From NCBI GenBank assembly GCA_963693635.1, contig CAVOBC010000191.1:1-8834 (forward strand): a DNA stretch of 8,834 nt, written 5' to 3'. Made by a program: the position numbers and the translations under genes. This DNA is from CAVOBC01 sp963693635. Lineage in GTDB: Bacteria > Pseudomonadota > Gammaproteobacteria > Pseudomonadales > Azotimanducaceae. Positions 1-7,170 of this stretch are shown piece by piece. Every line of letters starts with the position of its first letter. Within the stretch, counting starts at the first letter, position 1. Below the pieces are notes generated by a model. It did no database searches and was not told the DNA's origin. It saw only the letters and a list, made by a program, of their open reading frames with translations.

Positions 1-1
1 T

Positions 2-1159
2 ATTGATTGGGAGGTCGGCTCTTCTGCGCTCGCGAGTGCGCTTGGCGCTTCTGGGCCGCCGGTGGTCGTTGAGATATCGGGTCAGGCGTTGCCAGACCTG
101 CGTCGGGGCACAGAGATACTCAAAGAGCGGCTACTCAAACTCGAACAGTTATGGAACGTAAAGACCTCGTTTGAGGGCGGGCCGCCGGAGTTGCGCATTG
201 AGATTGACCAGGCGATGGCCGACGGTCTGGGCGTCGATCAGGAGATCATCGCGCGTGTGCTGGAAGTCAGTCTGGATGGACGGGATGTCACGATGTTGTC
301 GTTGGGCGACGAGGAGCGGCCGGTCAATGTTCGGCTCGATACCCCCGCTCGCGAGGATCTTGCCAACATCGTCTTCCAGACCGCTGACGGCCGCCGGGTC
401 GCCGTCGGCGAGATCGCTAAATTTGTGGAAACAGAAGGCGCCCGCGAAATCTTTCGGCGCGACCAGCGGCGGACTGCGCTTGTCACAGCACACCTTGCAG
501 AAGACGTTGACTACCCGGCGGCGGTCGCGGCGGTTGAGGAAGCGTTGCTTGAGCCGTTGGTGCCAGGCCTGCGGGCGCAGATGCGCGGCGAGGAAGCGGA
601 ACGCATCAAGACGTTTGGCGAGTTGAAGCTGGCCGGCGCCCTCGCGCTGGTGCTGGTGCTGATGGTGTTGTCCGGATCGTTCGAGTCGTTGATTCATCCG
701 CTCACGGTACTCGCCGCGATTCCGATCAGCCTGACCGGCGTTGCGCTGGTGTTGATTCCGCTGGGGGAACCGATCGGTGTCATGGCCATGATGGGTTTGA
801 TCGTGCTCGCCGGGGTGGCGGTCAACGATGCGGTCCTGCTGCTATCGACAGCCCGGCAACGCATCGCTGCGGGTGAGGATCGGGTGAAAGCCCTCGCCGG
901 TGCTGCAGGGGTCCGCCTGCGGCCAATTATCATGACGACCCTGACGACAGTGCTCGTACTGTTGCCGCTGGTCTTTGGCAACGGCGAAGGCGCCTCGTTG
1001 CGTGCACCGATGGCGATGACGATCATCGGCGGCATCCTGGCATCCACGGTCGGTTCACTCATCGTGCTGCCGAGCGTGTATCTCTTGCTTGATCAAATCC
1101 GCTTCACCGTGCGCGGCCCCCGGCCCACTGATTCCCGACTCGCCGCTGCGGATCTGTGA
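2..1159 (+). CDS. RND efflux pump inner-membrane subunit, C-terminal part (5' end outside window)
   Basis: This is the C-terminal 385 residues or so of an RND (AcrB/HAE-1-like) pump protomer, which exports compounds across the inner membrane using the proton gradient. The frame is open from base 2, so the GTG at 62 is not the true start. The visible part starts in the second periplasmic porter region and runs into helices TM8-TM12: a helix pair around 632-770, a TM10 with the GVAVNDAVLL motif (about 812-841), then RLRPIIMTT and a hydrophobic pair up to about 1095. In TM11 the Arg and Thr of the AcrB proton relay (R971, T978) appear kept, while the position of AcrB Lys940 is Asn, as in many RND relatives. 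Its stop overlaps the next start by one base (TGATG), so the two are probably translationally coupled. Two adjacent RND genes recall MdtB/MdtC heteromeric pumps. Family assignment is firm; the substrate is unknown. Confidence 0.93.
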   Translation: MDWEVGSSALASALGASGPPVVVEISGQALPDLRRGTEILKERLLKLEQLWNVKTSFEGGPPELRIEIDQAMADGLGVDQEIIARVLEVSLDGRDVTMLSLGDEERPVNVRLDTPAREDLANIVFQTADGRRVAVGEIAKFVETEGAREIFRRDQRRTALVTAHLAEDVDYPAAVAAVEEALLEPLVPGLRAQMRGEEAERIKTFGELKLAGALALVLVLMVLSGSFESLIHPLTVLAAIPISLTGVALVLIPLGEPIGVMAMMGLIVLAGVAVNDAVLLLSTARQRIAAGEDRVKALAGAAGVRLRPIIMTTLTTVLVLLPLVFGNGEGASLRAPMAMTIIGGILASTVGSLIVLPSVYLLLDQIRFTVRGPRPTDSRLAAADL

Positions 1160-4100
1160 TGAATCCGCTGATGCTGCCGATCCAGCGACCTGTTGCGATT
1201 GCGATGTTCTTTCTCGGCGTCGTGCTGCTGGGTGTGATTGCGTGGTATCGGCTGCCGGTTGAGCTATTTCCCAACCTCGAAGGCGATCAGCTCCGGGTGC
1301 AGTTTCACCGTCCGGGTAGTGACCCGGAGGTGGTGGAACGCGAGATCCTGCTACCGATGCAGGCGCGGGTTTCGGCGTTGTCCGATATCAATGAGACATT
1401 TGCCGAGATTCGTGGCCCGGGCGGTTACTACATGATCAAGCTCGAACCGGGCGCCGAGCTGAAGGTCCGTGAGCTGGAGTTGCAGCGGATCATCAGCGAT
1501 ATCCAGAAAGAGCAGCCGCTCGGCACGCAGATGTTTCTGCAGCCGTCCGGGACAGGTTCCTTCTCCAGCTTTGCGATGATGGTGAATGTCACCGGTGACA
1601 CCGAAGACAAAGACGCGCTGTTCGATGTGGTTGAGCAACTCGTCGCGCCCCGGTTCGCTTCGGTGCCGGGTGTTAGCCAGGCGACAGTGACGGGGGGCGC
1701 GGGCCGCCAGGTGATCGTCACGGTCGATCCGGCGCGGGCAACCGCGCTCGGCGTGACAACCGACGCGGTGTCGCAGGCGGTGCGCAAGAACGTCGGCCGA
1801 TTGCGTTACGTCGGCAAGCTGGAGGATGAGTCAGGCCGCGTTGGCGTCGTGCTGGACGGGCGTCCCGGCGGGTTGCATGCGCTCGGTGACATTCGCATTC
1901 AACCGGACCGCCCGGTGTTGCTGCGTCATGTGGCTGAGGTCGAATTCGGCGTGGGGCTGCGCGAGCGTCTGTTCCGCGTCAACGGTCAACCGGCGGTCGG
2001 GCTCGCCATCTTTCAGGAACAGGGGACGAATCTCGTGCGCCTCGGTCGGCTGCTGCGCGAGCGCGTCGCCGAGGTGCGTCTGGAGCTGCAAAACCAGGGT
2101 TTGGACCTCGTCATCGGTACGGATGCGGCAGAGTCGATCGAAGAGCAGATTGATCGCCTGTCGACACTCGGTGCCACGGGCTTTGGCATCGCCCTGATCG
2201 TGCTCTTTTTCTTCCTGCGCCAGTGGCGCGCAGTCGCGGTGGTCGCAATCGCTGTGCCAATCAGTTTGATGGCGGCCCTCGGCTTGCTCTATCTGTCGGG
2301 TCAGTCACTCAATCTGGTAACGCTGTTTGGCCTTGCGCTGGCGATCGGACTTGTCGTTGACAACAGCGTGGTGGTGTTCGAGGCCGTGCAGCGGCACCTT
2401 GAGCGCGGCACGCCGGTGGAGGCTGCGGTCGAACTCGGCCTCAAGCGAACGGTGCGGGCGATCCTTGCGGCGAGCGCGACGACCGCGGTCGTCTTCCTGC
2501 CGCTGGTGCTGGTTGAGTTTGAGCAGCAGATGATTCGAGAGTTGAGTCAGGTGCTCGCCTTGTCGATTCTTCTGCCGCTTGCGGGTTCGGTGTTGGTCGC
2601 CGTGGGGCTGGTGCCGCTGCTCGCCCATCGCCTGTCTGCGCCCGCTGCGCGCAGGCGGCTTGCCGCGATGAAAGAACGCAGGCGCGAGCGTGGCGGTCTC
2701 CTGCCGCCGGATCAGGCGAGGATGTTGTTCACCGCGATTGTCAGGGGCGCGCTGCGTCACCCGCCGGGGTGGATCACGGGTACGATCGTGGCGATGTTTC
2801 TGACCCTCGTGATCGCGCTGCCGTGGGTATTGGTCAACTCCGAAGGGGCTGAGGCGGAAAATGCCGATTCTGTACAACTCGCGATCCAGTTTCCGAATCG
2901 GGGTTCGGTGGCACGCGCGAGCGTGTCCATGGCAAAACTTGAGCAAGCCGTGCTCGATCTTCCGGGTGTTGAGAACGTGGAGGTAATGATCGAGGAGGAG
3001 CAGGGCCAGATTACGGTGCAGTTGGTGGACCTAGAGATTCGGCCACCCGGGTTTCGCGCGCAAAAAGTGCGGGATGTCATACGCGGCGAAGCCAGGAAGA
3101 TTGAGGGGCTCGAGGTGCTCCGGCCCGGCGAGGAGGAGCGGGGCAACAAGGTCGCGGGAGGTGGTGAGGGCGGTGGTGGTTTCGGCGGCGGGCCCCCTGA
3201 GATCGTCTTGTCCGGACCCGACAGCGCCCAGCTTGAGCTTCTGGCCAGCCTGGTTCAGGCCCAGCTCGAATCAATGGCCTTTGTCGAGTCTGCCTGGATG
3301 TCGGTGCGTCCGGGTATGGAAGAGTTTTGGGTGCAACCCGATCATCGTGTGTTTGAGTCAATGGGACTGACCTTTGATAGCGTTTTGCCCATGCTGCGGC
3401 TGGCCGGGCGCGAGGGCCAACGGATGCAGACGGGGTTTGTGCTCGGCAACGGTCGGGAATTACCCGTGGTCGTCGCGCGTAAAGACGCGCGACTTGAGAA
3501 TGTCGGCAGGCGGGATTTGACGCGGGTACGGGTGCCCACCGCGGTCGGCGTCGTGCCTATTGCGACGCTCGCCACGATGACGCGTATGCCGGCACCGCAA
3601 GTGATTGCCCATCACAACGGCCGCCGTGAGATTGCGGTCAGGTACCGGCTGAGCAGCGACATACCGGAGACAGGCCCGACCCGACTGGCGATAGAAGACG
3701 AGATCGCGGCAACCATGCGGTCGATTCCGCGGCCTGGCGGCACGGCGCTGGAAACGCCGGATAAAGCAGAGAACACGGATCTGTTGCGCCAGATTCTCGT
3801 GCCCGCAATTCTGCTTCTCTTCCTGGTGCTCGCGATGACATTCGAGTCATTGTCCCTACCCGTGCTGGTGCTGCTGTCCCTGCCGCTCACGCTGCTGGGG
3901 GCGACCTGGGCACTTGCGCTCGCTGGCATGTCACTCGGGCAAATGGCCATTCTTGGGGCGCTGACGCTGGTCGGGCTGACGGTGAACCCGGCGATTTTGC
4001 TGACTGACCGGATGCAACAGCTTGTGCGGGAGGCGAATTTCAGCACGGGTGCTGCGGCGCTCATGGCCGTGCGGGAACGTACGCGTCCCGTACTGATGAC

Positions 4101-5940
4101 GACTGCGACCACGGTTGCGGGCCTGTGGCCCCTCTCGATAGCAACGGGACGAGAAAACGAAATCTGGCCGCCGTTTGCGACGATCGTGATTGGCGGTCTC
4201 ATTACATCGGCGCTCTTGACGCTGCTCATGATGCCGGTCGGGTTCATTCTGTTGCGGCGCATCGATGACCTGTTTGCACGGGTTGGGCCGTGGCTAGTGC
4301 TCGCCTGGCTTGGCGGTTGCGCGGCGGTTATGTCGGCGCTGATCTTCACGGACGTGTTGATCTCCATCGTGTGGCAGTTCGCGGTGGGGTTGCTCGTTGC
4401 CGGTTTCTCGCTCGCGATCATTGTGATGCTGTTTCGACCCCGTGAGATTGACGAGCCGGATTGCAGCGACGGGCCGCCGCGCCTGGAGGTCAGGCACCTG
4501 CATAAGACCTATGGTGCTCCCGGCCCCTTGCGCGCTGCAATGCTTGCGCCGGGCCACTTCGCCAGGAAGGTGCTTGAGCGCGGTGTATCGCCGTTTCACC
4601 GGGGTGACGCGACTGATCGATTGATACCGCTCGCGCTCGGGGTCATCGGCGTCATCTATGTCTCGCTGCAGGTGTCGTCGATCTTCTGGACGCTGCTCTT
4701 CGCGATTGTCACCGGGTTGTTGCTGGGGCGCTTTGCCATTGAGGTGAAGCGGGCCCGGGGATTTTTTGATGAAACCGGCGCGGTCCTGTCTGGCGGACCG
4801 GAGAACTGGGTGGCAAACGCGGCTCCGTGGCTGGCGCTCGCCCTTGCGACGTATCTGGTTGTCGTCGCCCCGGTTATCACGGGTTGGGTGCCGGCGCCCG
4901 CGTTGATTCTGCCGGCCCTCGTCGCGCTCGTCATGGCCGTTCTGATAGCGATGCGTGCGAACGCACGCAAACAGGCGAGTGGGGTGATACCGGGTCGCAT
5001 GGCATCAGGTTCGTGGCGCGCGGTGCGAAATCTCTGGCGCGCGGCATCTGCCCGCATAGCAGGGTTTGATCTGCCGGTCGTGCCGATCGAAGCGCTGGCG
5101 CGGGTGAGCTTTACCGTGGAGCGGGGCATGGTCGGCATTCTGGGCCCCAATGGCGCGGGTAAAACAACGCTGCTCAGACAACTCGCCGGCGTGCTTGATC
5201 CGAGTCGGGGGGTCATCCGTTACGGTGGCGTGCCCATGCGCAAGATCCAGCGTCACCTGGCGCGGTGGGTCGGCTATCTGCCGCAGGATTCTGGCTTGCC
5301 GGGGAATATGTCACCTCGTGAGTACCTCACCTGGTACGCGGCCCTATATGACGTCGAGCCTGCGATTCGTGAAGATCGTGTGGATGATCTCCTTGATGAA
5401 GTTGGCCTTGAAGAGAAGTCTGACGATCGCATCAAGGCGCTGTCGGGTGGCATGCGCCAGCGGGTTGCGGTGGCGCGCACGCTGCTGCGCCTGCCCCCCG
5501 TCATCATTGTTGACGAACCGACGATTGGCCTCGATCCACGTGAGCGGATTCGTTTTCGCAACCTGCTCAGCCGCCTTGCCCGCGACCGAATCGTTTTGAT
5601 GTCAACGCATGTGGTCGAGGACGTTGCAGTCGCCTGCGAACGGGTGCTCGTGATCGCGCGTGGCGGACTCATCTACGACGGTGCGACAGATGCGCTTGCA
5701 GAATTTGCCAGCGGCAGTGTGTGGGAATTGCGGCGACCCGCGACCGACGTTCTGGAATTGCCAGCCGGTGCAGTGCACGTGGAAGAGAAGCCAGCCGCCG
5801 ACGGAACAATCGTGCATCGCATTCTCGCGGCGAATGCACCTGCTGCAGATGCGGCGGCGGTTGATGCGAGTCTTGAAGATGGGTATATGTGGCTGCTTGA
5901 GCAGGAGAAGACGGGTAGCCGGGTGAGCACAGCAACATGA
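1159..5940 (+). CDS. RND efflux pump fused to a split, membrane-inserted ABC ATPase domain
   Basis: This 1593-residue protein joins two transporter classes. Residues 1-1034 form a complete RND protomer: TM1 about 11-29, the LPVELFPN entry to the porter domain, TM2-6 about 335-490, TM7 about 537-557, TM8-12 about 879-1032. TM4 has D401-N402 where AcrB has Asp-Asp; R974 and T981 match AcrB R971/T978; AcrB Lys940 aligns with N943. A glycine-rich loop lies at 667-678. Two extra helices follow (about 1044-1063, 1066-1091), then ABC strand 1 with A-loop Y1118. An insert of about 187 residues (about 1120-1306, about four helices) separates it from the rest of the ATPase: Walker A GPNGAGKT 1329-1336, Q1376, LSGGM 1428-1432, Walker B D1452 with E1453, H1484, and an ABC-2-type C-terminal tail ending near LEDGYMWLL. 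All ATPase motifs look intact. The ATG at 1159 is chosen over the in-frame GTG at 1156 because it gives the usual RND N-terminus. The substrate is unknown. Confidence 0.93.
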   Translation: MNPLMLPIQRPVAIAMFFLGVVLLGVIAWYRLPVELFPNLEGDQLRVQFHRPGSDPEVVEREILLPMQARVSALSDINETFAEIRGPGGYYMIKLEPGAELKVRELELQRIISDIQKEQPLGTQMFLQPSGTGSFSSFAMMVNVTGDTEDKDALFDVVEQLVAPRFASVPGVSQATVTGGAGRQVIVTVDPARATALGVTTDAVSQAVRKNVGRLRYVGKLEDESGRVGVVLDGRPGGLHALGDIRIQPDRPVLLRHVAEVEFGVGLRERLFRVNGQPAVGLAIFQEQGTNLVRLGRLLRERVAEVRLELQNQGLDLVIGTDAAESIEEQIDRLSTLGATGFGIALIVLFFFLRQWRAVAVVAIAVPISLMAALGLLYLSGQSLNLVTLFGLALAIGLVVDNSVVVFEAVQRHLERGTPVEAAVELGLKRTVRAILAASATTAVVFLPLVLVEFEQQMIRELSQVLALSILLPLAGSVLVAVGLVPLLAHRLSAPAARRRLAAMKERRRERGGLLPPDQARMLFTAIVRGALRHPPGWITGTIVAMFLTLVIALPWVLVNSEGAEAENADSVQLAIQFPNRGSVARASVSMAKLEQAVLDLPGVENVEVMIEEEQGQITVQLVDLEIRPPGFRAQKVRDVIRGEARKIEGLEVLRPGEEERGNKVAGGGEGGGGFGGGPPEIVLSGPDSAQLELLASLVQAQLESMAFVESAWMSVRPGMEEFWVQPDHRVFESMGLTFDSVLPMLRLAGREGQRMQTGFVLGNGRELPVVVARKDARLENVGRRDLTRVRVPTAVGVVPIATLATMTRMPAPQVIAHHNGRREIAVRYRLSSDIPETGPTRLAIEDEIAATMRSIPRPGGTALETPDKAENTDLLRQILVPAILLLFLVLAMTFESLSLPVLVLLSLPLTLLGATWALALAGMSLGQMAILGALTLVGLTVNPAILLTDRMQQLVREANFSTGAAALMAVRERTRPVLMTTATTVAGLWPLSIATGRENEIWPPFATIVIGGLITSALLTLLMMPVGFILLRRIDDLFARVGPWLVLAWLGGCAAVMSALIFTDVLISIVWQFAVGLLVAGFSLAIIVMLFRPREIDEPDCSDGPPRLEVRHLHKTYGAPGPLRAAMLAPGHFARKVLERGVSPFHRGDATDRLIPLALGVIGVIYVSLQVSSIFWTLLFAIVTGLLLGRFAIEVKRARGFFDETGAVLSGGPENWVANAAPWLALALATYLVVVAPVITGWVPAPALILPALVALVMAVLIAMRANARKQASGVIPGRMASGSWRAVRNLWRAASARIAGFDLPVVPIEALARVSFTVERGMVGILGPNGAGKTTLLRQLAGVLDPSRGVIRYGGVPMRKIQRHLARWVGYLPQDSGLPGNMSPREYLTWYAALYDVEPAIREDRVDDLLDEVGLEEKSDDRIKALSGGMRQRVAVARTLLRLPPVIIVDEPTIGLDPRERIRFRNLLSRLARDRIVLMSTHVVEDVAVACERVLVIARGGLIYDGATDALAEFASGSVWELRRPATDVLELPAGAVHVEEKPAADGTIVHRILAANAPAADAAAVDASLEDGYMWLLEQEKTGSRVSTAT
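4516..5076 (+). other. Membrane insert nested within the ABC ATPase domain
   Basis: This sub-region of the fusion gene encodes residues of about 1120-1306. Ordinary ABC ATPases have about 25 residues between the strand ending in the aromatic A-loop residue (here KTYG, 1116-1119) and Walker A. Here the gap is about 210. The insert begins with a basic amphipathic stretch, then two hydrophobic helices (about 1155-1193), a polar loop, two more (about 1219-1241 and 1246-1265), and an Arg-rich return stretch to about 1306. An even helix count would put both halves of the ATPase in the cytoplasm, as required. The reading frame stays open throughout and codon use matches the flanks, so this does not look like a mobile insertion. 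Borders are estimated from motif spacing only. Confidence 0.75.
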
Positions 5941-6665
5941 GGTATCGCCTCGATATCGATTTGATCCGGCACGCGATGATCGTGCTGGCTGGCCATCGGT
6001 ACTGGTTGTTGCCTTTCCTGCCGCTCGCCTGGCTTATCTTTCAGGGCGTCGTTGTCTACTTCAACCCGGAAGAAGCGGTGACCCCGGGCGCGGTGCAGGG
6101 CGCGTTGCTCGGTGTCCCGATGACGGCGCTCGCGGTCTTCCTTGGCATGCGGGTGATCGGTGCTGAGGTTGACGAACACAGCCTTGAGATTGCGTACACG
6201 GTGCCAGGTGGCTGTGAGCGCATGTGGTTTGCGAAACTGGGTGCCGCGCTGCTGTTGATTGTGGCGGCCGAGGTGTTGCTCGCAATCGCGAGTTGGCTGT
6301 TCTTCACGCACTTTCCGCCGGGTGCCCTTTACGGGGCGTTACAGGCGGCGACGTTTTATCTTGTTGTCAGCACGGCGATGTGTGCACTGCTGCGGGGCGA
6401 GGCGTCCGGCGCAATCGCTACCTGCGTCATCCTTGCGTTTAATGCCCTGATTACTGATTTCGGCGACAGTCAGATTCGCATCTCGCCCTTTTTCAATCCC
6501 TACGCCCTGCAAGAGAGTTCGCTTGAGGACATTGGCGTGACCAGTCCTGCGGAATTACTCGGATGGACGGTGCAGAACCGCATTGGCATGGTGCTTGTGA
6601 TGGCTGGCGTGCTGGCGCTCGGTTTTATGCGGGCGAACCGTCGCGAGAAGATGCTATCCGGTTGA
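5937..6665 (+). CDS. ABC-2-type transporter permease, six-helix
   Basis: This 242-residue membrane protein is probably the transmembrane partner of the ABC ATPase in the preceding gene. Six hydrophobic segments are visible, at residues of about 22-43, 57-80, 97-122, 130-152, 160-176 and 212-231. After the second lies AEVDEHSLEIAYTVPGG, with an Arg shortly after it, which matches the ExxxxxLE...P..R cytoplasmic coupling motif of ABC-2 permeases. ABC-2 permeases usually work as dimers bound to two ATPase domains. The start ATG overlaps the upstream stop by four bases (ATGA), with a GGTGAG ribosome-binding sequence nine bases upstream, so expression is coupled to the fusion gene. No separate ATPase gene lies nearby, which supports pairing with the fused domain. 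Assignment rests on motif and topology rather than close family recognition. Confidence 0.82.
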   Translation: MRYRLDIDLIRHAMIVLAGHRYWLLPFLPLAWLIFQGVVVYFNPEEAVTPGAVQGALLGVPMTALAVFLGMRVIGAEVDEHSLEIAYTVPGGCERMWFAKLGAALLLIVAAEVLLAIASWLFFTHFPPGALYGALQAATFYLVVSTAMCALLRGEASGAIATCVILAFNALITDFGDSQIRISPFFNPYALQESSLEDIGVTSPAELLGWTVQNRIGMVLVMAGVLALGFMRANRREKMLSG

Positions 6666-6894
6666 TCGGGGTCGCGAGTCGACAAGCTGGGTGTAAATAG
6701 AACCGATTTCCGTTGAATATACGTCGATAAATTTTACATATTTCCTTCGATTCTGGTTTTCAGAGATTGATGGAACGTTAGATACGCCTCTACATTGTTG
6801 ATTATGCAAGAGTTGCTAATTGTTGGCCTGGAAGTTGCTCTATCTATCACTGAGTCACTCTGACTTGTTCTGTGCCTCGGGGGACGGATCTGCA

Positions 6895-6908
6895 GGCCGG
6901 TGACGGCC
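6895..6908. repeat. Small hairpin with GNRA tetraloop
   Basis: GGCCG (6895-6899), loop GTGA, CGGCC (6904-6908) form a perfect 5-bp GC stem closed by a GNRA-type tetraloop when transcribed from the + strand. It sits 32 bases before the terminator-like hairpin and is flanked by GGA motifs at 6882, 6886, 6909 and 6930. It may be part of a small structured RNA or of the 3' untranslated region of the transporter mRNA. Confidence 0.4.
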
Positions 6909-6940
6909 GGAATAAACTGCTGATCCACCGGACTCCCATT

Positions 6941-6971
6941 AGAAAGCCCTGTCACTCTGACGGGGCTTTCT
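6941..6971 (+). terminator. Probable intrinsic terminator of the transporter operon
   Basis: AGAAAGCCC (6941-6949) pairs perfectly with GGGCTTTCT (6963-6971). The stem extends inward by a T-G and a G-C pair around the 9-base loop TCACTCTGA. On the + strand it is followed by a modest T-rich stretch (TCTATTTG). It lies about 275 bases after the permease stop, which is far, but no better candidate is seen closer. The A-rich left arm lets it act in the other direction too, though with a weaker T-run. It could equally end a separate small RNA. Confidence 0.5.
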
Positions 6972-7108
6972 TCTATTTGTGACCCGGATATCAGCGAGTG
7001 ATAGCGGATGACGCGAGGCCTGGATACGGCGGCGTCGTCCCATTCCGCGCGAGTTTGGGGCGGAGTCTGGCGATCGGGTATCGAGCCCGTCGTGGTTGGG
7101 CTGCAGCG

Positions 7109-7161
7109 TAAAGCCCGGCGGTCTTCCCGGAGATATTCCCCGGCGGGGGTTTTGGGCTTTA
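7109..7161 (-). repeat. Inverted repeat downstream of the 99-residue gene
   Basis: TAAAGCCC (7109-7116) and GGGCTTTA (7154-7161) are perfect 8-bp complements enclosing 37 bases, which contain a further possible CCCC-GCC-GGGG hairpin when read on the - strand. It begins 9 bases after the stop of the - strand gene. It may form the 3' end structure of that transcript, but no T-run follows on the - strand, so intrinsic termination is doubtful. The AAAGCCC/GGGCTTT core is shared with the hairpin at 6941-6971. Confidence 0.4.
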
Positions 7162-7170
7162 GGGCCGTGA

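Larger units (their letters stand above)
6666..7170. other. Non-coding intergenic stretch with AT-rich segment and hairpins
   Basis: This gap of about 500 bp lies between the end of the transporter operon and the end of the convergent small gene. By hand count 6691-6790 is about 36% GC, far below the flanking genes. Open frames across it have the Arg/His/Pro/Ser-rich composition of shadow frames and no convincing ribosome binding site. It contains a small GNRA-loop hairpin, a terminator-like hairpin and a longer inverted repeat, annotated separately. The 11-mer GTCACTCTGAC occurs twice (6854-6864, 6951-6961). Confidence 0.6.

Noticed and set aside
1156..1158. GTG as start of the fusion gene
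   Set aside because: It adds only one residue; the next codon is ATG, overlaps the upstream stop in a classic TGATG junction and gives the usual MNP-type RND N-terminus.
2305..2946. 213-codon - strand open frame
   Set aside because: Arg/His/Gln-rich antisense shadow of conserved RND coding sequence.
3612..4421. Long - strand open frame of 269 codons opposite the RND pump
   Set aside because: Ser/Arg/Thr-rich shadow of the helix-coding region of the fusion gene; such antisense frames are common in high-GC DNA.
7070..7100. Possible tRNA T-arm-like sequence (GGTATCGAGCCC)
   Set aside because: No matching acceptor, D or anticodon arms can be built around it.
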